Shown one piece after another: positions 19,160 through 28,912 of a stretch of DNA of 51,326 nt. The stretch comes from Flavobacteriales bacterium. GTDB lineage: Bacteria > Bacteroidota > Bacteroidia > Flavobacteriales_D > Crocinitomicaceae. The stretch's first letter is position 1, and every line of letters begins with the position of its first letter. The position numbers and the translations under genes were made by a program. The DNA lies in the NCBI GenBank assembly GCA_003331365.1, contig QOQC01000002.1, forward strand, positions 1-51,326. Direction: 5' to 3'. Below the pieces are notes generated by a model. The model was given only the letters and a program-made list of their open reading frames with translations, made no database searches and had not been told where the DNA came from.

Positions 19160-20882
19160 AACTAAATTTAAATTATCTGCTCCCCTACCTCATCAGCAAT
19201 ATTTACATATTGAACTCTGCGTAAATACAAGTAATAGGCAAACTGAAATTTATCTTCCTACTTGGAGGCCTGGTCGATATGAATTGGGAAACTTCGCCAA
19301 AAACATTAGAGCTTTTAAAGTATTTGATCAAGAAAACAACCCCCTTTTGATTGAAAAAAAATCAAAACATTGCTGGTTAGTAGATTCTGCGAATACAAAA
19401 CAGTTGCGAATCCAGTATCAATATTATTCAGCAGAGCTAAATGCGGGATCAACATTTGTCGGCACAGATCAACTTTATATGAATCCAGTAAATTGTCTAG
19501 TGTATACAACTGAACAATTTAATAATCCAATACAGATTGACTTTGAAATTCCGAAAAATTGGCTTGTCGCTACTAGCATGGAATTGATAAAAAATAAATC
19601 ATTTGAGGTAAATTCATTTGATGAGCTTTTTGATTCGCCTGTAATCTGCTCACCAAATTTGGTTGAAAAAACATATGAATTAGATGGCCATAACTTTCAT
19701 ATATGGTTCAATGGCCTATTAAATATCCAATGGGACAAAATTATCCAAGACTTTGAACAGTTCACAAAAAAACAAATTTCAGATTTTGGAGAATTTCCCG
19801 TTAAAGATTTTCATTTTTTAATTCAAACACCAAATTATCCGCTCTACCATGGTGTAGAGCATTTAAAGAGTACCGTAATTGCCTTAGGACCAAAATATGA
19901 TGTTTTTGGGAGCCTTTATTCAGAATTACTAGGTGTTTCTTCTCATGAGCTATATCATGTATGGAATGTCAAATCAATTCGTCCAAGCGAAATGAAGCCT
20001 TATGATTTTCAAAGTGAAAATTATTCAAAGCTAGGTTATGTCTATGAAGGAGTTACCACATATATGGGAGATCTGTATCTCCTGAAAAGTGGTGTATTTA
20101 GTCTTGAAGAATACCTCAAAGAGTTAGAAAAACAGTTTCAAAAACATTTCGATAATCATGGAAGATTTAATTATTCTGTTGGTGATTCATCCTTCGATAC
20201 TTGGCTAGATGGATATGTAAAGGGCGCACCGGGAAGAAAGGTTTCCATTTATGTCGAAGGATGCTTGCTGGCATTTGTTACTGATTACATGATTCGCAAA
20301 GCATGTAAAAATAAGGTAGGTTTAGAAGGAGCCATGAAGCAGATGTATTATCATCCAGAAATTGTAAAAAATGGATATCAGGAATCTACCTATCGTGAAA
20401 TATTGGAAAATGTTTCTTCGATTTCATTTGATAAGTTATTTGAGAACTATTTGAATGGACTGCATTCATATGAAAGTATATTAATTGAAGCATTGGACTA
20501 TTTTGGATTGGAGCTAGTAAAAAACTCTTCTCCTTCTTATTCCGAATCTGTACTTGGTATAAAATCAATCTACCAAAATGGAAAAATCAACATTATTGAC
20601 ATCTTCCCTGGTAGTCCTGCGGACATGAGTGGATTATCAATCGGAGATGAAATAATTGGAATTAACGCTACTCAACTCAATAACAATTTGGACAAATGGT
20701 GCCGATACTATGACCAGAACGGTATAAAACTGCACATTTCTCGAAAGCAACAAATGATGATTTTTGAGATGCCTACTTTAAATCGAAGCTTTTATCAAAC
20801 GATTAAAATACAATCCTTAAAAGAGATAAGTAAAAATCAACTAAAAGCTCGTCAGGCCTGGGGTTGTTTAGGTGAACGATAA
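19152..20882 (+). CDS. M61 family (glycyl-aminopeptidase-like) peptidase with PDZ domain
   Basis: A zinc metallopeptidase of family M61, 576 residues. The order is an N-terminal beta domain (TWRPGRYELGNFAKNI is the family hallmark), the thermolysin-like catalytic domain with HELYH (about residue 264) and the third ligand in YEGVTTYMGD (about residue 297), and a C-terminal PDZ domain (IDIFPGSPADMSGLSIGDEI, about residues 475-560). No signal peptide is visible, so it may be cytosolic. Its ATG overlaps the ABC-F stop by 8 nt, which suggests co-translation. Its 3' end overlaps the convergent RND gene by 31 nt. Physiological substrates are unknown. Confidence 0.9.
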   Translation: MPKTKFKLSAPLPHQQYLHIELCVNTSNRQTEIYLPTWRPGRYELGNFAKNIRAFKVFDQENNPLLIEKKSKHCWLVDSANTKQLRIQYQYYSAELNAGSTFVGTDQLYMNPVNCLVYTTEQFNNPIQIDFEIPKNWLVATSMELIKNKSFEVNSFDELFDSPVICSPNLVEKTYELDGHNFHIWFNGLLNIQWDKIIQDFEQFTKKQISDFGEFPVKDFHFLIQTPNYPLYHGVEHLKSTVIALGPKYDVFGSLYSELLGVSSHELYHVWNVKSIRPSEMKPYDFQSENYSKLGYVYEGVTTYMGDLYLLKSGVFSLEEYLKELEKQFQKHFDNHGRFNYSVGDSSFDTWLDGYVKGAPGRKVSIYVEGCLLAFVTDYMIRKACKNKVGLEGAMKQMYYHPEIVKNGYQESTYREILENVSSISFDKLFENYLNGLHSYESILIEALDYFGLELVKNSSPSYSESVLGIKSIYQNGKINIIDIFPGSPADMSGLSIGDEIIGINATQLNNNLDKWCRYYDQNGIKLHISRKQQMMIFEMPTLNRSFYQTIKIQSLKEISKNQLKARQAWGCLGER

Positions 20883-23161
20883 AAAGTATATATCAATAAA
20901 GGCAATAAGGTAAGATCTAAAATAAGAGCAATAAATAAAGTCATACTCAGTAGGAGCCCCATGTTAAAGGTTCCCATAAATGTCGAAAATAACAGCAGCA
21001 AAAAACCTGAGCACAAAACAAGAGTCGTAAGAATCATTGCTTTACCGGTGACAACAAAAGAATGTTTTAAGGCATCTCTTACGGATTTACCCTTCATGAG
21101 CTCGAATTTAAATTTTCCCAAGAGATGTATGGTATCATCAACAGCGATCCCAAAAGCAATGGTGAAAATAATGGAGGTACTAGTTTTAACCTCTATACCC
21201 AAATAGCCCATTACCGCTGCAATAAAAATAAGCGGGATGGTATTCGGGATAATGCTTATAATTACCATCCGAATAGACTTGAAAACAAAACCCATGATTA
21301 CTGAAACCACTCCAATCGAAAGAAGTAATCCATATATTAGACTATTTGATAAGTATCTAATATTCTTATCCAATAAAAAAGCAGAACCAGTTACCCGAAC
21401 CTCAATAAACTTAAAATTCCTTTTGTTTACGTATTCTAAAAATCTATTGGTCCGACCTGTAACGTAATTATTTCCTTTATCAGGGATAGTTCCTTGAATC
21501 CTAGTGACAGTTTCAGTTGAATCAAGAAAAAGATTTAAAAGTTTACCTTGTTCTGACATTTTCAAAAAACGTCTATATCTCTTGATATCACGCTTCTTTT
21601 TGGGGAGCTTAAAATATTTCTTATTCCCTAAATGTGAGGAACGATTCAATACCTTGATTGACTGAATTAAAGAGGTCTTTAGCTCCATTCCAAAGGAATC
21701 TTCCAAATAGGTTTCAACTTCCTCAATCTCTTTTAATACATTTTGATCCCAGACATTCAAAGAGGTATCTGTTACCGTAACGGCTAGCTCAAAAGGACGA
21801 TATCCCCCATAGTGTTTTTCAAAATATCCGAAATCCTTTTTCACAGGATCGGAATCCTTTATATCATCCATAATCAAATTATCCGACTCCAGATGAGACA
21901 TGCCGTATACAGCTAGCACAATAAAAATAAAAGAAGCACCCCAAACCTTTTTTTTGTTCCCCATTACCCACTCAAAAAAATCTGGTAATAATTTAAACCA
22001 TATGGACTGTTTTTCTTTCGTTATTATTTTTGGAGAAGGAAAGTAATAAAACAGGATAGGCAACATCAGTATTGAAAGGAAAAAAGCCAGAAGAACGCCA
22101 ATACCTATTATCAAACCAAACATTTTTACTGGCTGTACATTAATAAAATAAAGTGAGAAAAATCCTACTGAAGTTGTTACTGAGGTTAAAAAAGTTGAAA
22201 AACCAACTTCTTTTATGGTCGTTTTAATCGCCTCAAACTTTGTCAATTCATCTCGAAGGGCGTCCATATACCTTGAAACCAAATGAATCACATCTGACAT
22301 CGCCACTACGAACATAATTGACGGTAAGGTGGTCAAAAGAATATTCATTGGACTGTTAAACAAGCCCATGCCACCCAATATCCATAACAAGGATGATAGA
22401 ATAACAATCTGCGGCAAAATAATTCCCCAACCAGATCTAAATGCAATGAACAAGAAAAGAATCACAAGAATGGCACTTAAACCCATAAAAAGTAGTAATT
22501 CCTTATTCATCTTCTGAATGTAATACTGTTGACCAACAGCAGTACCCGCCAAATGAGTTTCATCAAATGAAAATTCATCCAATTTTGAACGAAGCACATT
22601 TACAAGTTTCTCACTTTTTTCACGAGAAAGATCATTCTCGTGTTTAATAAAAATACAAACTGATTTTGCATCCCTAGCAATCAGGGTATTTACAAGTTCT
22701 TTACTATTATAAATCCTTGTTGAATCCTCAATTAATAGTTCTTTTATTGAAGCTGATGAGTCTGTCCACTGACTAAAATTAACATAGGGTTTTTTAGAGC
22801 TACCTCCACCCTGATATAAATAAACTTCATCTTGATTTGTAATTGAACGAACGGCATCAACATATGGAAGATCACTTTCTAATGACTTGGTCAGCGAATC
22901 AAGTTCAAATAGAAAGTCAGTCTCAAAAACACCATTCTTATTTTCAATTGCGAGCAGTATAAAATTATTATCAAACTCAAATTGCGCTCGATGTTTGTAA
23001 AAGAAATCTGCATCTTCATCTTCTGCAGGAAAAAATTTCTCAAAATCATAATCAAATTGTAAGTTCCTAACCTCAAAGCCCAATAATACGGTGACACTTA
23101 TGAGAACAACGGCGAGTACCTTTGTCCATATTGAAAAACTTTTTTCTTTGAGAAATTTCAT
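20852..23161 (-). CDS. RND superfamily exporter (MMPL type)
   Basis: A 769-residue membrane protein with the duplicated RND plan: one N-terminal helix, a large periplasmic loop, five helices, a central loop helix and second periplasmic loop, then five more helices. The MMPL signature is seen in both halves: VVAMSDVIHLVSRYMDAL in the first and FGIAVDDTIHLLGKFKF in the second, with the proton-relay Asp pair. It resembles predicted exporters of the MMPL/hopanoid-transporter group rather than AcrB-type tripartite pumps. Substrate is unknown. It overlaps the M61 gene at the 3' end by 31 nt. Confidence 0.85.
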   Translation of the reverse strand: MKFLKEKSFSIWTKVLAVVLISVTVLLGFEVRNLQFDYDFEKFFPAEDEDADFFYKHRAQFEFDNNFILLAIENKNGVFETDFLFELDSLTKSLESDLPYVDAVRSITNQDEVYLYQGGGSSKKPYVNFSQWTDSSASIKELLIEDSTRIYNSKELVNTLIARDAKSVCIFIKHENDLSREKSEKLVNVLRSKLDEFSFDETHLAGTAVGQQYYIQKMNKELLLFMGLSAILVILFLFIAFRSGWGIILPQIVILSSLLWILGGMGLFNSPMNILLTTLPSIMFVVAMSDVIHLVSRYMDALRDELTKFEAIKTTIKEVGFSTFLTSVTTSVGFFSLYFINVQPVKMFGLIIGIGVLLAFFLSILMLPILFYYFPSPKIITKEKQSIWFKLLPDFFEWVMGNKKKVWGASFIFIVLAVYGMSHLESDNLIMDDIKDSDPVKKDFGYFEKHYGGYRPFELAVTVTDTSLNVWDQNVLKEIEEVETYLEDSFGMELKTSLIQSIKVLNRSSHLGNKKYFKLPKKKRDIKRYRRFLKMSEQGKLLNLFLDSTETVTRIQGTIPDKGNNYVTGRTNRFLEYVNKRNFKFIEVRVTGSAFLLDKNIRYLSNSLIYGLLLSIGVVSVIMGFVFKSIRMVIISIIPNTIPLIFIAAVMGYLGIEVKTSTSIIFTIAFGIAVDDTIHLLGKFKFELMKGKSVRDALKHSFVVTGKAMILTTLVLCSGFLLLLFSTFMGTFNMGLLLSMTLFIALILDLTLLPLLIYTFYRSPKQPQA

Positions 23162-23171
23162 AATGACGTGG

Positions 23172-23179
23172 CAAAAGTA
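23172..23179 (-). promoter_or_regulatory. Candidate -7 box before the RND exporter gene
   Basis: On the minus strand the bases read TACTTTTG, an exact TAnnTTTG match identical to the box before the BatA gene. Ten bases separate it from the ATG, so a leader of only a few bases is predicted. No matching TTG is evident upstream. Confidence 0.42.
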
Positions 23180-23261
23180 TTGTTTTCAAAGAATAAAGAG
23201 AATAAATCTCAATAATATATTCACTATTTAGCAATTCGAGATTACAGTAAACAATTTTACG

Positions 23262-24671
23262 TTAATCGGGGACAGATGAATAAAAATTACTAGGAAAATT
23301 AACCAAAAATAAGCACTTTTTCGCCCTGGTAACAGCAGTATAAAGCCACCTTAAATATGACTTAGCTTGCATTGATTTCGGAATAAAAGAACCATCTATA
23401 TAAACATGCGACCATTGCCCTCCTTGGGCCTTATGAACGGTTGAAGCATATCCGTATTTTACATGTACTGCATTGAAGTAGGCATTATTCATCACCTCTC
23501 TATATCGCATCTGTTTATTATTTATATGGAAATAGTCCTTCTCGATTTCATAAAATAAAGCTTTCATTTTTTCTCTTCCCAATGATGCCGTATCTATATT
23601 TAAGGTTTCTACAAGAACAATTATTTCTTTACTTTCAATATCTGGATAAGTTGGAAATGAAACTTCCATTCGTATAAAGTCCCTATTATATATGCTTTCA
23701 TGCTTTATGATTCGTTCAACATATAAAAGTTCACCGTTGGCGAGAAAACCCATTGGAGATGTTGGGTTGATCCAAAAATAATTGTTTTTAATAATCAATA
23801 AAGTTTCTCCCTGATCAATGATTCCATCTCTAAAAAAAAGTGTCGTTCTAATTCCCGAATTCCATTGATTGGCTTGCTTATTTGAGAGGGTCAATACAAT
23901 TGTGTTTTCGATTCCAACTTTTTCATATGAATTCTCTAACTCCTCATGAACTTCATAGCCTTTAAGCCTTATTGTATTTTTATCTAAATAACTAAAAACA
24001 GGTGGCGTCAAATCATTTAAACTTCTTAGCAGTGTAGCATTTTTCAAAATAGAAGAAAACTCATCGGTCCGATGTGTCTCGTCTAACTTGCATTCCATAA
24101 TCTCCATTGTCGGAAATAATTCCTGTAACGATTTACCTTGTAATGCTGGGGAAAATTCCTGCCCAACAGGCGGAAGCTGGCCCGAATCTCCAATAAATAC
24201 CAATTTGCAATCCTCTGCACTAAAAACAAAATTTAGCAGGTCTGTAAAAACATCTTCTTGAGAATCAGAATATGAAGATAACATTGAAGCCTCATCAACA
24301 AAAAAAATGGTATTCTTGAAAGTATTTTTGACTGGAGTTAATCTCTTTATCTCTTCCAACTGATTTCCTCCAAAATAGATCTCTTTGTGGATGGTATGAG
24401 CCTTTTGTTTACAATAGTTTGCAAGTACTTTAGCAGCTCTCCCCGTTGGCGCCAATAAACGCGTATTATAACCCTTATTTTTGACTCCCTTATTGAGTAG
24501 CGATGTTAAACTTGATTTTCCTGTACCCGCATAACCTGATAGAATGAATATTTTTTTTGCTAAAGAGGGACCCAAAAACAACTCAAAAGACTTAATAGAT
24601 CGAACTTGATCTGCAGATAGGTCAAAATTAGAAATAGAGTCTACATAACTGAAAAAAGAGGAATCATTCAA
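23262..24671 (-). CDS. RecD-like / Dda-like superfamily 1B DNA helicase
   Basis: A 469-residue 5'-3' helicase of the RecD2/Pif1 group. Walker A is GYAGTGKSSL, motif II is FFVDEASML, motif III is GDSGQLPPVG, and the C-terminal UvrD_C_2 region contains VHKAQGGQW and YTAVTRAKK. It stands alone without RecB or RecC neighbours and lacks the long N-terminal domain of RecD2, so a Dda/Pif1-like function in replication or repair fits better than the RecBCD complex. The only usable start is a TTG at 24671; there is no in-frame ATG before the Walker A region and an in-frame stop lies just upstream. Confidence 0.82.
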   Translation of the reverse strand: MNDSSFFSYVDSISNFDLSADQVRSIKSFELFLGPSLAKKIFILSGYAGTGKSSLTSLLNKGVKNKGYNTRLLAPTGRAAKVLANYCKQKAHTIHKEIYFGGNQLEEIKRLTPVKNTFKNTIFFVDEASMLSSYSDSQEDVFTDLLNFVFSAEDCKLVFIGDSGQLPPVGQEFSPALQGKSLQELFPTMEIMECKLDETHRTDEFSSILKNATLLRSLNDLTPPVFSYLDKNTIRLKGYEVHEELENSYEKVGIENTIVLTLSNKQANQWNSGIRTTLFFRDGIIDQGETLLIIKNNYFWINPTSPMGFLANGELLYVERIIKHESIYNRDFIRMEVSFPTYPDIESKEIIVLVETLNIDTASLGREKMKALFYEIEKDYFHINNKQMRYREVMNNAYFNAVHVKYGYASTVHKAQGGQWSHVYIDGSFIPKSMQAKSYLRWLYTAVTRAKKCLFLVNFPSNFYSSVPD

Positions 24672-24729
24672 TGTTAAATCTGGGTTTTAAAAAATACTTT
24701 TGCTTTAAGCTCTATAAAATTAAATATTG

Positions 24730-24737
24730 TAGATTTG
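24730..24737 (+). promoter_or_regulatory. Candidate -7 box for the pseudopilin-like membrane gene
   Basis: TAGATTTG fits TAnnTTTG and is 25 nt from the ATG at 24763. A second match, TACTTTTG, lies at 24695-24702. Neither has a clear TTG at -33. Confidence 0.38.
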
Positions 24738-24762
24738 TATTTGTCAAAAAACAAGATTTATT

Positions 24763-25701
24763 ATGCAAAACTTCTCAGTGCTACTTAAAAAGTATTCTGT
24801 TCCTTTTTTATTCAGTGTATTAGGTATTGTGCTTATTGTTGTAAGCCTAGTTACAGAACAACCTTTTGAATTCATTTTAGCTTCGATTATTATTTTAATC
24901 TGCTCTATATTTTTATTCTTGACTGTTTCAGGATCTGTTTCAAATAAGATTACCAATATGATTGGAGGAGTATCTTTGGTGCTAGCTGCTTATGCATTTT
25001 ATACCGCCTTAAGCTCCGTAGGTTCATCTATTCAGCACAACAATGACTATGCCTTGATGAAAGGATTGGCTATCAGAAACTTGAAAGATGTTCAAACAGC
25101 TCAAAAAGAATACGAAAAAAAATATGATGTTTTTGCTGCTGATTGGAACACCATCATAAACTTTATTGAGAATGATAGTATTGCTGATATTGTTCGGAAA
25201 GGTTCTGTTCCAAATCGTAAAATCACAGAAAAAGAACGAGATTATTTGATTCCATTCGGTTTATATAAAAAGGGCCAGGCTATTGATAATAAAATGACGG
25301 ATTTAGAGGCTTATTATCTATCGAAGTCGGATATTTGTCCACCCGAGCTAATGACCTTCAAAAGAGATACTGTAATGGTATCTTTTATAGAAACTACTTT
25401 CACAAAAAATAGAGGTTACCTGACAGAGCGAGAGCAAAATAACTATGGTGAGTTTGATGCCAAAAAATTGCGTTATATCCCATTCACAAATGATAAGGTA
25501 GAATGGAATATTGATACTGTCATGAAGCCTTCAGGCACTGATACAGTTTGCTTTTTTCGTCTTGAAGGAATTCTACCAATCCCAGTAAATGAGGGAGCCA
25601 AAGCAGATGAAATCATGGCTTTAGGTAGTATGTTGGAATTCAACCTTTCAGGAAGTTGGGAGGACGAAGAAACTGAACAAGAGATTCAAATAAAGAAATA
25701 A
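24763..25701 (+). CDS. Membrane protein with pseudopilin-like segment
   Basis: A 312-residue protein. The N-terminus has three hydrophobic helices (about residues 12-32, 35-55 and 65-85). After them comes RNLKDVQTAQKEYEKKYDVF followed by WNTIINFIENDSI; this resembles the helix plus AQ..Y...YA..W..L segment of GspG-type pseudopilins. The rest is soluble and beta-rich, with an acidic end. A conserved Bacteroidota protein of this form lies next to DUF3822, rsmD and coaD, as here. No catalytic motif is seen. The similarity to pseudopilins is my inference from pattern only. Confidence 0.55.
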   Translation: MQNFSVLLKKYSVPFLFSVLGIVLIVVSLVTEQPFEFILASIIILICSIFLFLTVSGSVSNKITNMIGGVSLVLAAYAFYTALSSVGSSIQHNNDYALMKGLAIRNLKDVQTAQKEYEKKYDVFAADWNTIINFIENDSIADIVRKGSVPNRKITEKERDYLIPFGLYKKGQAIDNKMTDLEAYYLSKSDICPPELMTFKRDTVMVSFIETTFTKNRGYLTEREQNNYGEFDAKKLRYIPFTNDKVEWNIDTVMKPSGTDTVCFFRLEGILPIPVNEGAKADEIMALGSMLEFNLSGSWEDEETEQEIQIKK

Positions 25702-25764
25702 GGAGTCTTTGGTATCTCAAAAAGATATTCATTCCACATATTTCCTTTTTTATAATTTTAATAC

Positions 25765-26490
25765 ATGGCTCAATCGATAATCTTTTACGACGAAAAAAAA
25801 ATCTTTTTTTTCGATGGAAAATCGAACAAAGAGCTTATCGAACCATTACAAATTGACTCATTTAACAAGTTTGTATCTAGCCGACTTTTAAATTTAATTC
25901 AATCGAATATTATTGATAAGGGATTGGAAATTAAGGCTGTAATATCAGACTCTAGAGATGTATTTTTAATCCCAGATGAACTCTATAATTCCTCTAAAAG
26001 AGAAGAATTTTATAAACTTAATTATTCCAACATCCCCGCAGGAAAAACAATTAAAGAACAAAGTATTAGCATGTTAAATGCAACACTCATTTATTCATGT
26101 AAAAAATGGTTTCATGATTTTTTTGAACATCACTTTAAGGAAACTCCTATTCTTAACAGATCAGCCTTACATCTAAAAAAAACACTTTCGAATAGGGAAA
26201 GTATGAGAGACATTCATATCATTATTAAGAATGATACTTTTGATATCATTAAACTTAAAAATAAAAATCTTCATTCCTTTAACAGTATTGAGTATACATC
26301 AATAAATGATATCATATACTTCTTAATTGGTCATATTGAAAAACTTAATATTGAAAATCCTTCAATAAATGTATTTGGGAAAATGACTCAAATGGAAGAA
26401 ATAAAGAAGATTACGAGTAAAATGGATTCATTGAAAAATAATGAATACAATTTTAATTCGAATTTAAACTACTTAGAACTCATCTCGTGA
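25765..26490 (+). CDS. DUF3822 family protein
   Basis: A 241-residue protein that matches the size, divergence and context of DUF3822, the Bacteroidota family almost always found directly before rsmD. It starts QSIIFYDEKKIFFFDGKSNK and has IPDELY and KNDTFDIIKLKNKNL segments typical of a repeated ASKHA-like (actin/PilM-type) fold, but I see no ATP-binding motif. It has no signal peptide or membrane helix. Its stop overlaps the rsmD GTG start (GTGA). The function is unknown. With the pseudopilin-like neighbour it could belong to a reduced pilus-like module, which is speculative. Confidence 0.7.
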   Translation: MAQSIIFYDEKKIFFFDGKSNKELIEPLQIDSFNKFVSSRLLNLIQSNIIDKGLEIKAVISDSRDVFLIPDELYNSSKREEFYKLNYSNIPAGKTIKEQSISMLNATLIYSCKKWFHDFFEHHFKETPILNRSALHLKKTLSNRESMRDIHIIIKNDTFDIIKLKNKNLHSFNSIEYTSINDIIYFLIGHIEKLNIENPSINVFGKMTQMEEIKKITSKMDSLKNNEYNFNSNLNYLELIS

Positions 26491-27029
26491 GAATCATAAG
26501 TGGATTCCTAAAAGGTCGAAGAATCAAAGAATTGAAAGGTTTTCATTCAAGACCGACAACTGATTTTGCAAAAGAAGGCCTATTTAATATTCTTGAACAT
26601 TCCACTGTAATAGATGGCGCTCTAATTCTTGACCTTTTTACTGGGACCGGCAATATCTCTTATGAATTTATTTCAAGAGGAGCTAAAACGGTCTTCTCTG
26701 TAGACTCAAATTACGCCTCAGTGAAATTCGTAAAAAAAACCAGTAAATTTTTAAATATCTCCAATACCTGTCATCAAATCGTTAAATCTGATGCTATCAA
26801 GTATTTGAATACTTGTGAGTTGGACTTCAATATCATTTTTGCAGATGCACCATTTGAATACAGTGATTATGAGGGTTTAATTGATACTGTAAAAACGAAA
26901 TCAAAACTGAAAGCAAATGGTGTTTTAATCGTAGAACATTTCAAAAAAGTAGACCTAAGTAATTTAAATGGATATCAAAAATCACATATGTTTGGGAATG
27001 TCTGTTTTAGTTTTTTTAACTTTGAGTAG
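26487..27029 (+). CDS. rsmD: 16S rRNA (guanine966-N2)-methyltransferase RsmD
   Basis: SAM-dependent methyltransferase that modifies G966 of 16S rRNA in the 30S subunit. The N-terminal RIISGFLKGRRI and RPTTDFAKEGLFNIL are family signatures. The SAM motif is LDLFTGTGNISYE and the following acidic strand SVDSN. The catalytic motif, usually DPPF or DPPY, is DAPF here, a one-residue change (Pro to Ala). The start is GTG at 26487, overlapping the DUF3822 stop as GTGA. Length 180 is normal. coaD follows after one base, the common rsmD-coaD pair. Confidence 0.9.
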   Translation: MRIISGFLKGRRIKELKGFHSRPTTDFAKEGLFNILEHSTVIDGALILDLFTGTGNISYEFISRGAKTVFSVDSNYASVKFVKKTSKFLNISNTCHQIVKSDAIKYLNTCELDFNIIFADAPFEYSDYEGLIDTVKTKSKLKANGVLIVEHFKKVDLSNLNGYQKSHMFGNVCFSFFNFE

Positions 27030-27030
27030 C

Positions 27031-27489
27031 ATGCGAAGAATAGCTTTATTTCCTGGATCATTTGACCCTTTTACAAAAGGACATGAATTTATTGTCTCAC
27101 AAAGTCTAGAAATATTTGATGATCTTATTATCGGTATTGGCGTTAATACAGAGAAAAAATATCTTTTTGATATAGAGAAAAGAATTAGCCATATTGAGCA
27201 ACTGTACGCAGGAAATAAGAGAGTTTCGATTCAAGCATATGAAGGCCTTACGATTGATCTATGTGAAAAGCTCTCTGCTTCTCATATTATCCGAGGCCTT
27301 AGGAATACCATCGATTTCGAGTATGAGAAATCGATTGCACAAATGAATCGATCCATGTCGGATATAGATACCGTATTTATATTAACCAATGAGCAATTGA
27401 GTCATATTAATTCGTCAATTGTTAGAGAAATCTATAAAAACAATGGTGATATTTCTTTATACGTAACTCACCCCCAAATACTCGTTTAG
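27031..27489 (+). CDS. coaD: Phosphopantetheine adenylyltransferase
   Basis: Converts 4'-phosphopantetheine and ATP to dephospho-CoA, the penultimate step of CoA synthesis. The nucleotidyltransferase motif FPGSFDPFTKGH (H/TxGH) opens the protein, RGLRNTIDFEYE binds pantetheine, and the ISxxSSxxVRE-type loop appears as HINSSIVREI. The ORF track begins upstream inside rsmD; the ATG at 27031 (MRRIALFPGSFDP) is correct because CoaD begins there. It gives 152 residues, a normal length. It follows rsmD by one base. Confidence 0.95.
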   Translation: MRRIALFPGSFDPFTKGHEFIVSQSLEIFDDLIIGIGVNTEKKYLFDIEKRISHIEQLYAGNKRVSIQAYEGLTIDLCEKLSASHIIRGLRNTIDFEYEKSIAQMNRSMSDIDTVFILTNEQLSHINSSIVREIYKNNGDISLYVTHPQILV

Positions 27490-27490
27490 A

Positions 27491-28912
27491 ATGTGGCATC
27501 ATTTATGCAAAACAATGCGTATGAGAATCCTGCTTCTTCTTTTTCTTTCTTACCCTATTTCAGGAATGTCAAATACAAAAATATTTGGCTCTGCCCCCAA
27601 TGCCATCAATCAATATGTATATGTTAGTGGAATCGAAGATTATTTAACGAACACCGAATCAATAATTTATACCACTTCTGTGAATGAAAAAGGTCAGTTC
27701 TTGATTGAGCTAAATAATTCTGGCATAGAAGAAGTTGTCATTAGAATTAAGAACTCCTATGCGCATTTATATGTTCAAAACGATACCAAATATTATATAG
27801 AGTTCCCCGAAGAGTCTATAGATGCAATCAACTATTTTTCTGGAAGTGAAACAGAAATTTTGTTTTTTAATTTAGACAGTACTGACATCAATTATAAAAT
27901 TCTCGGGTTTGAAGCCTGGATGGATGATGTCATGGCAGACCTATACATTTTGAAAGATGTCGAGTCAACAAAATTTATTGATGGTGTATTAAAGTTTAAG
28001 GCAGAAGTACAAAAAGAATATGCAAATGATACTTCCATGTTCTTTAAAGATTATGTACGATATTCTCTTGGAAAAACGATAGACAACATCTACTATTTTG
28101 GAGCACCATCTAAAGAGACTAAATACGATTTTTTCATAAAAAACAGCCCTGTTCTTTATAAGAATTCCGCTTATATGGGTTACATAAATGACTTTTATGA
28201 TCAATACCTTTTTCAATTAAATAAAGATATTAGAGACCCATTAATTCAATCCATATACAATAGCAGCGCTCCAAATATGCTACAAGCGATTTCATTTGAT
28301 AGTCTTGTTCCTAATATTGAATTGACGGAGTTGGTTGCGCTCAAAATCATTCAACAGGAATACAATTCCAATAGGCTACCAAAAAATAATCTGATCTCGA
28401 TTACAAATCAGATTAGAATGAACACGACAAATACACAAAGTGAAATCATAGCTGAAAATCTGATAGAACAATTTTACACCCTCATTGAAGGAGACCCATT
28501 CCCCATAATGAAGCTGACAGAAGAAATAGAACTCAAACCGGCTAAAAACAGGTACCTATACATTCATTTTTTTGATCCAGAAAATCCAAACAGTTTATCT
28601 GAAATACTGGCATTAAGAAGGTTGTATGAAAAGTACAATAGCCATATTGACTTTGTTACCATTTATCTAAACCAGAGAACCGAAACAAGTGTCTTCGCTC
28701 AAAGAGTAATTTCAGGGATAAAATGGGAGTATTATGCACTTGACTATGGTCATGTTATTTGGAAATCGTTGAATATAGGGTCTTTTCCTTATTATATTCT
28801 TGTAAAAGACAACTTAGAAATAAAAGGATTACCAGCCCTAGGACCAACACCAAATGGTGTCTATGAAACAATCGAAAGAACATTTCATGATATAAAACAA
28901 GGAAAAGGTTAA
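27491..28912 (+). CDS. Exported protein with thioredoxin-like C-terminal region
   Basis: A 473-residue secreted or periplasmic protein. The signal peptide is MRILLLLFLSYPISGMS; ATGs at 27491, 27515 and 27521 are possible and the last two would give the most typical signal. An N-terminal beta domain (FGSAPNAINQYVYV) resembles the peroxiredoxin-linked DUF4369-type modules of Bacteroidota. From about residue 335 (PFPIMKLTEEIELKP, then YLYIHFFDPENPNS) the fold looks thioredoxin-like, but the CxxC pair is absent, so it is probably not an oxidoreductase. It follows coaD after one base. Its stop codon abuts that of clpS. Confidence 0.6.
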   Translation: MWHHLCKTMRMRILLLLFLSYPISGMSNTKIFGSAPNAINQYVYVSGIEDYLTNTESIIYTTSVNEKGQFLIELNNSGIEEVVIRIKNSYAHLYVQNDTKYYIEFPEESIDAINYFSGSETEILFFNLDSTDINYKILGFEAWMDDVMADLYILKDVESTKFIDGVLKFKAEVQKEYANDTSMFFKDYVRYSLGKTIDNIYYFGAPSKETKYDFFIKNSPVLYKNSAYMGYINDFYDQYLFQLNKDIRDPLIQSIYNSSAPNMLQAISFDSLVPNIELTELVALKIIQQEYNSNRLPKNNLISITNQIRMNTTNTQSEIIAENLIEQFYTLIEGDPFPIMKLTEEIELKPAKNRYLYIHFFDPENPNSLSEILALRRLYEKYNSHIDFVTIYLNQRTETSVFAQRVISGIKWEYYALDYGHVIWKSLNIGSFPYYILVKDNLEIKGLPALGPTPNGVYETIERTFHDIKQGKG

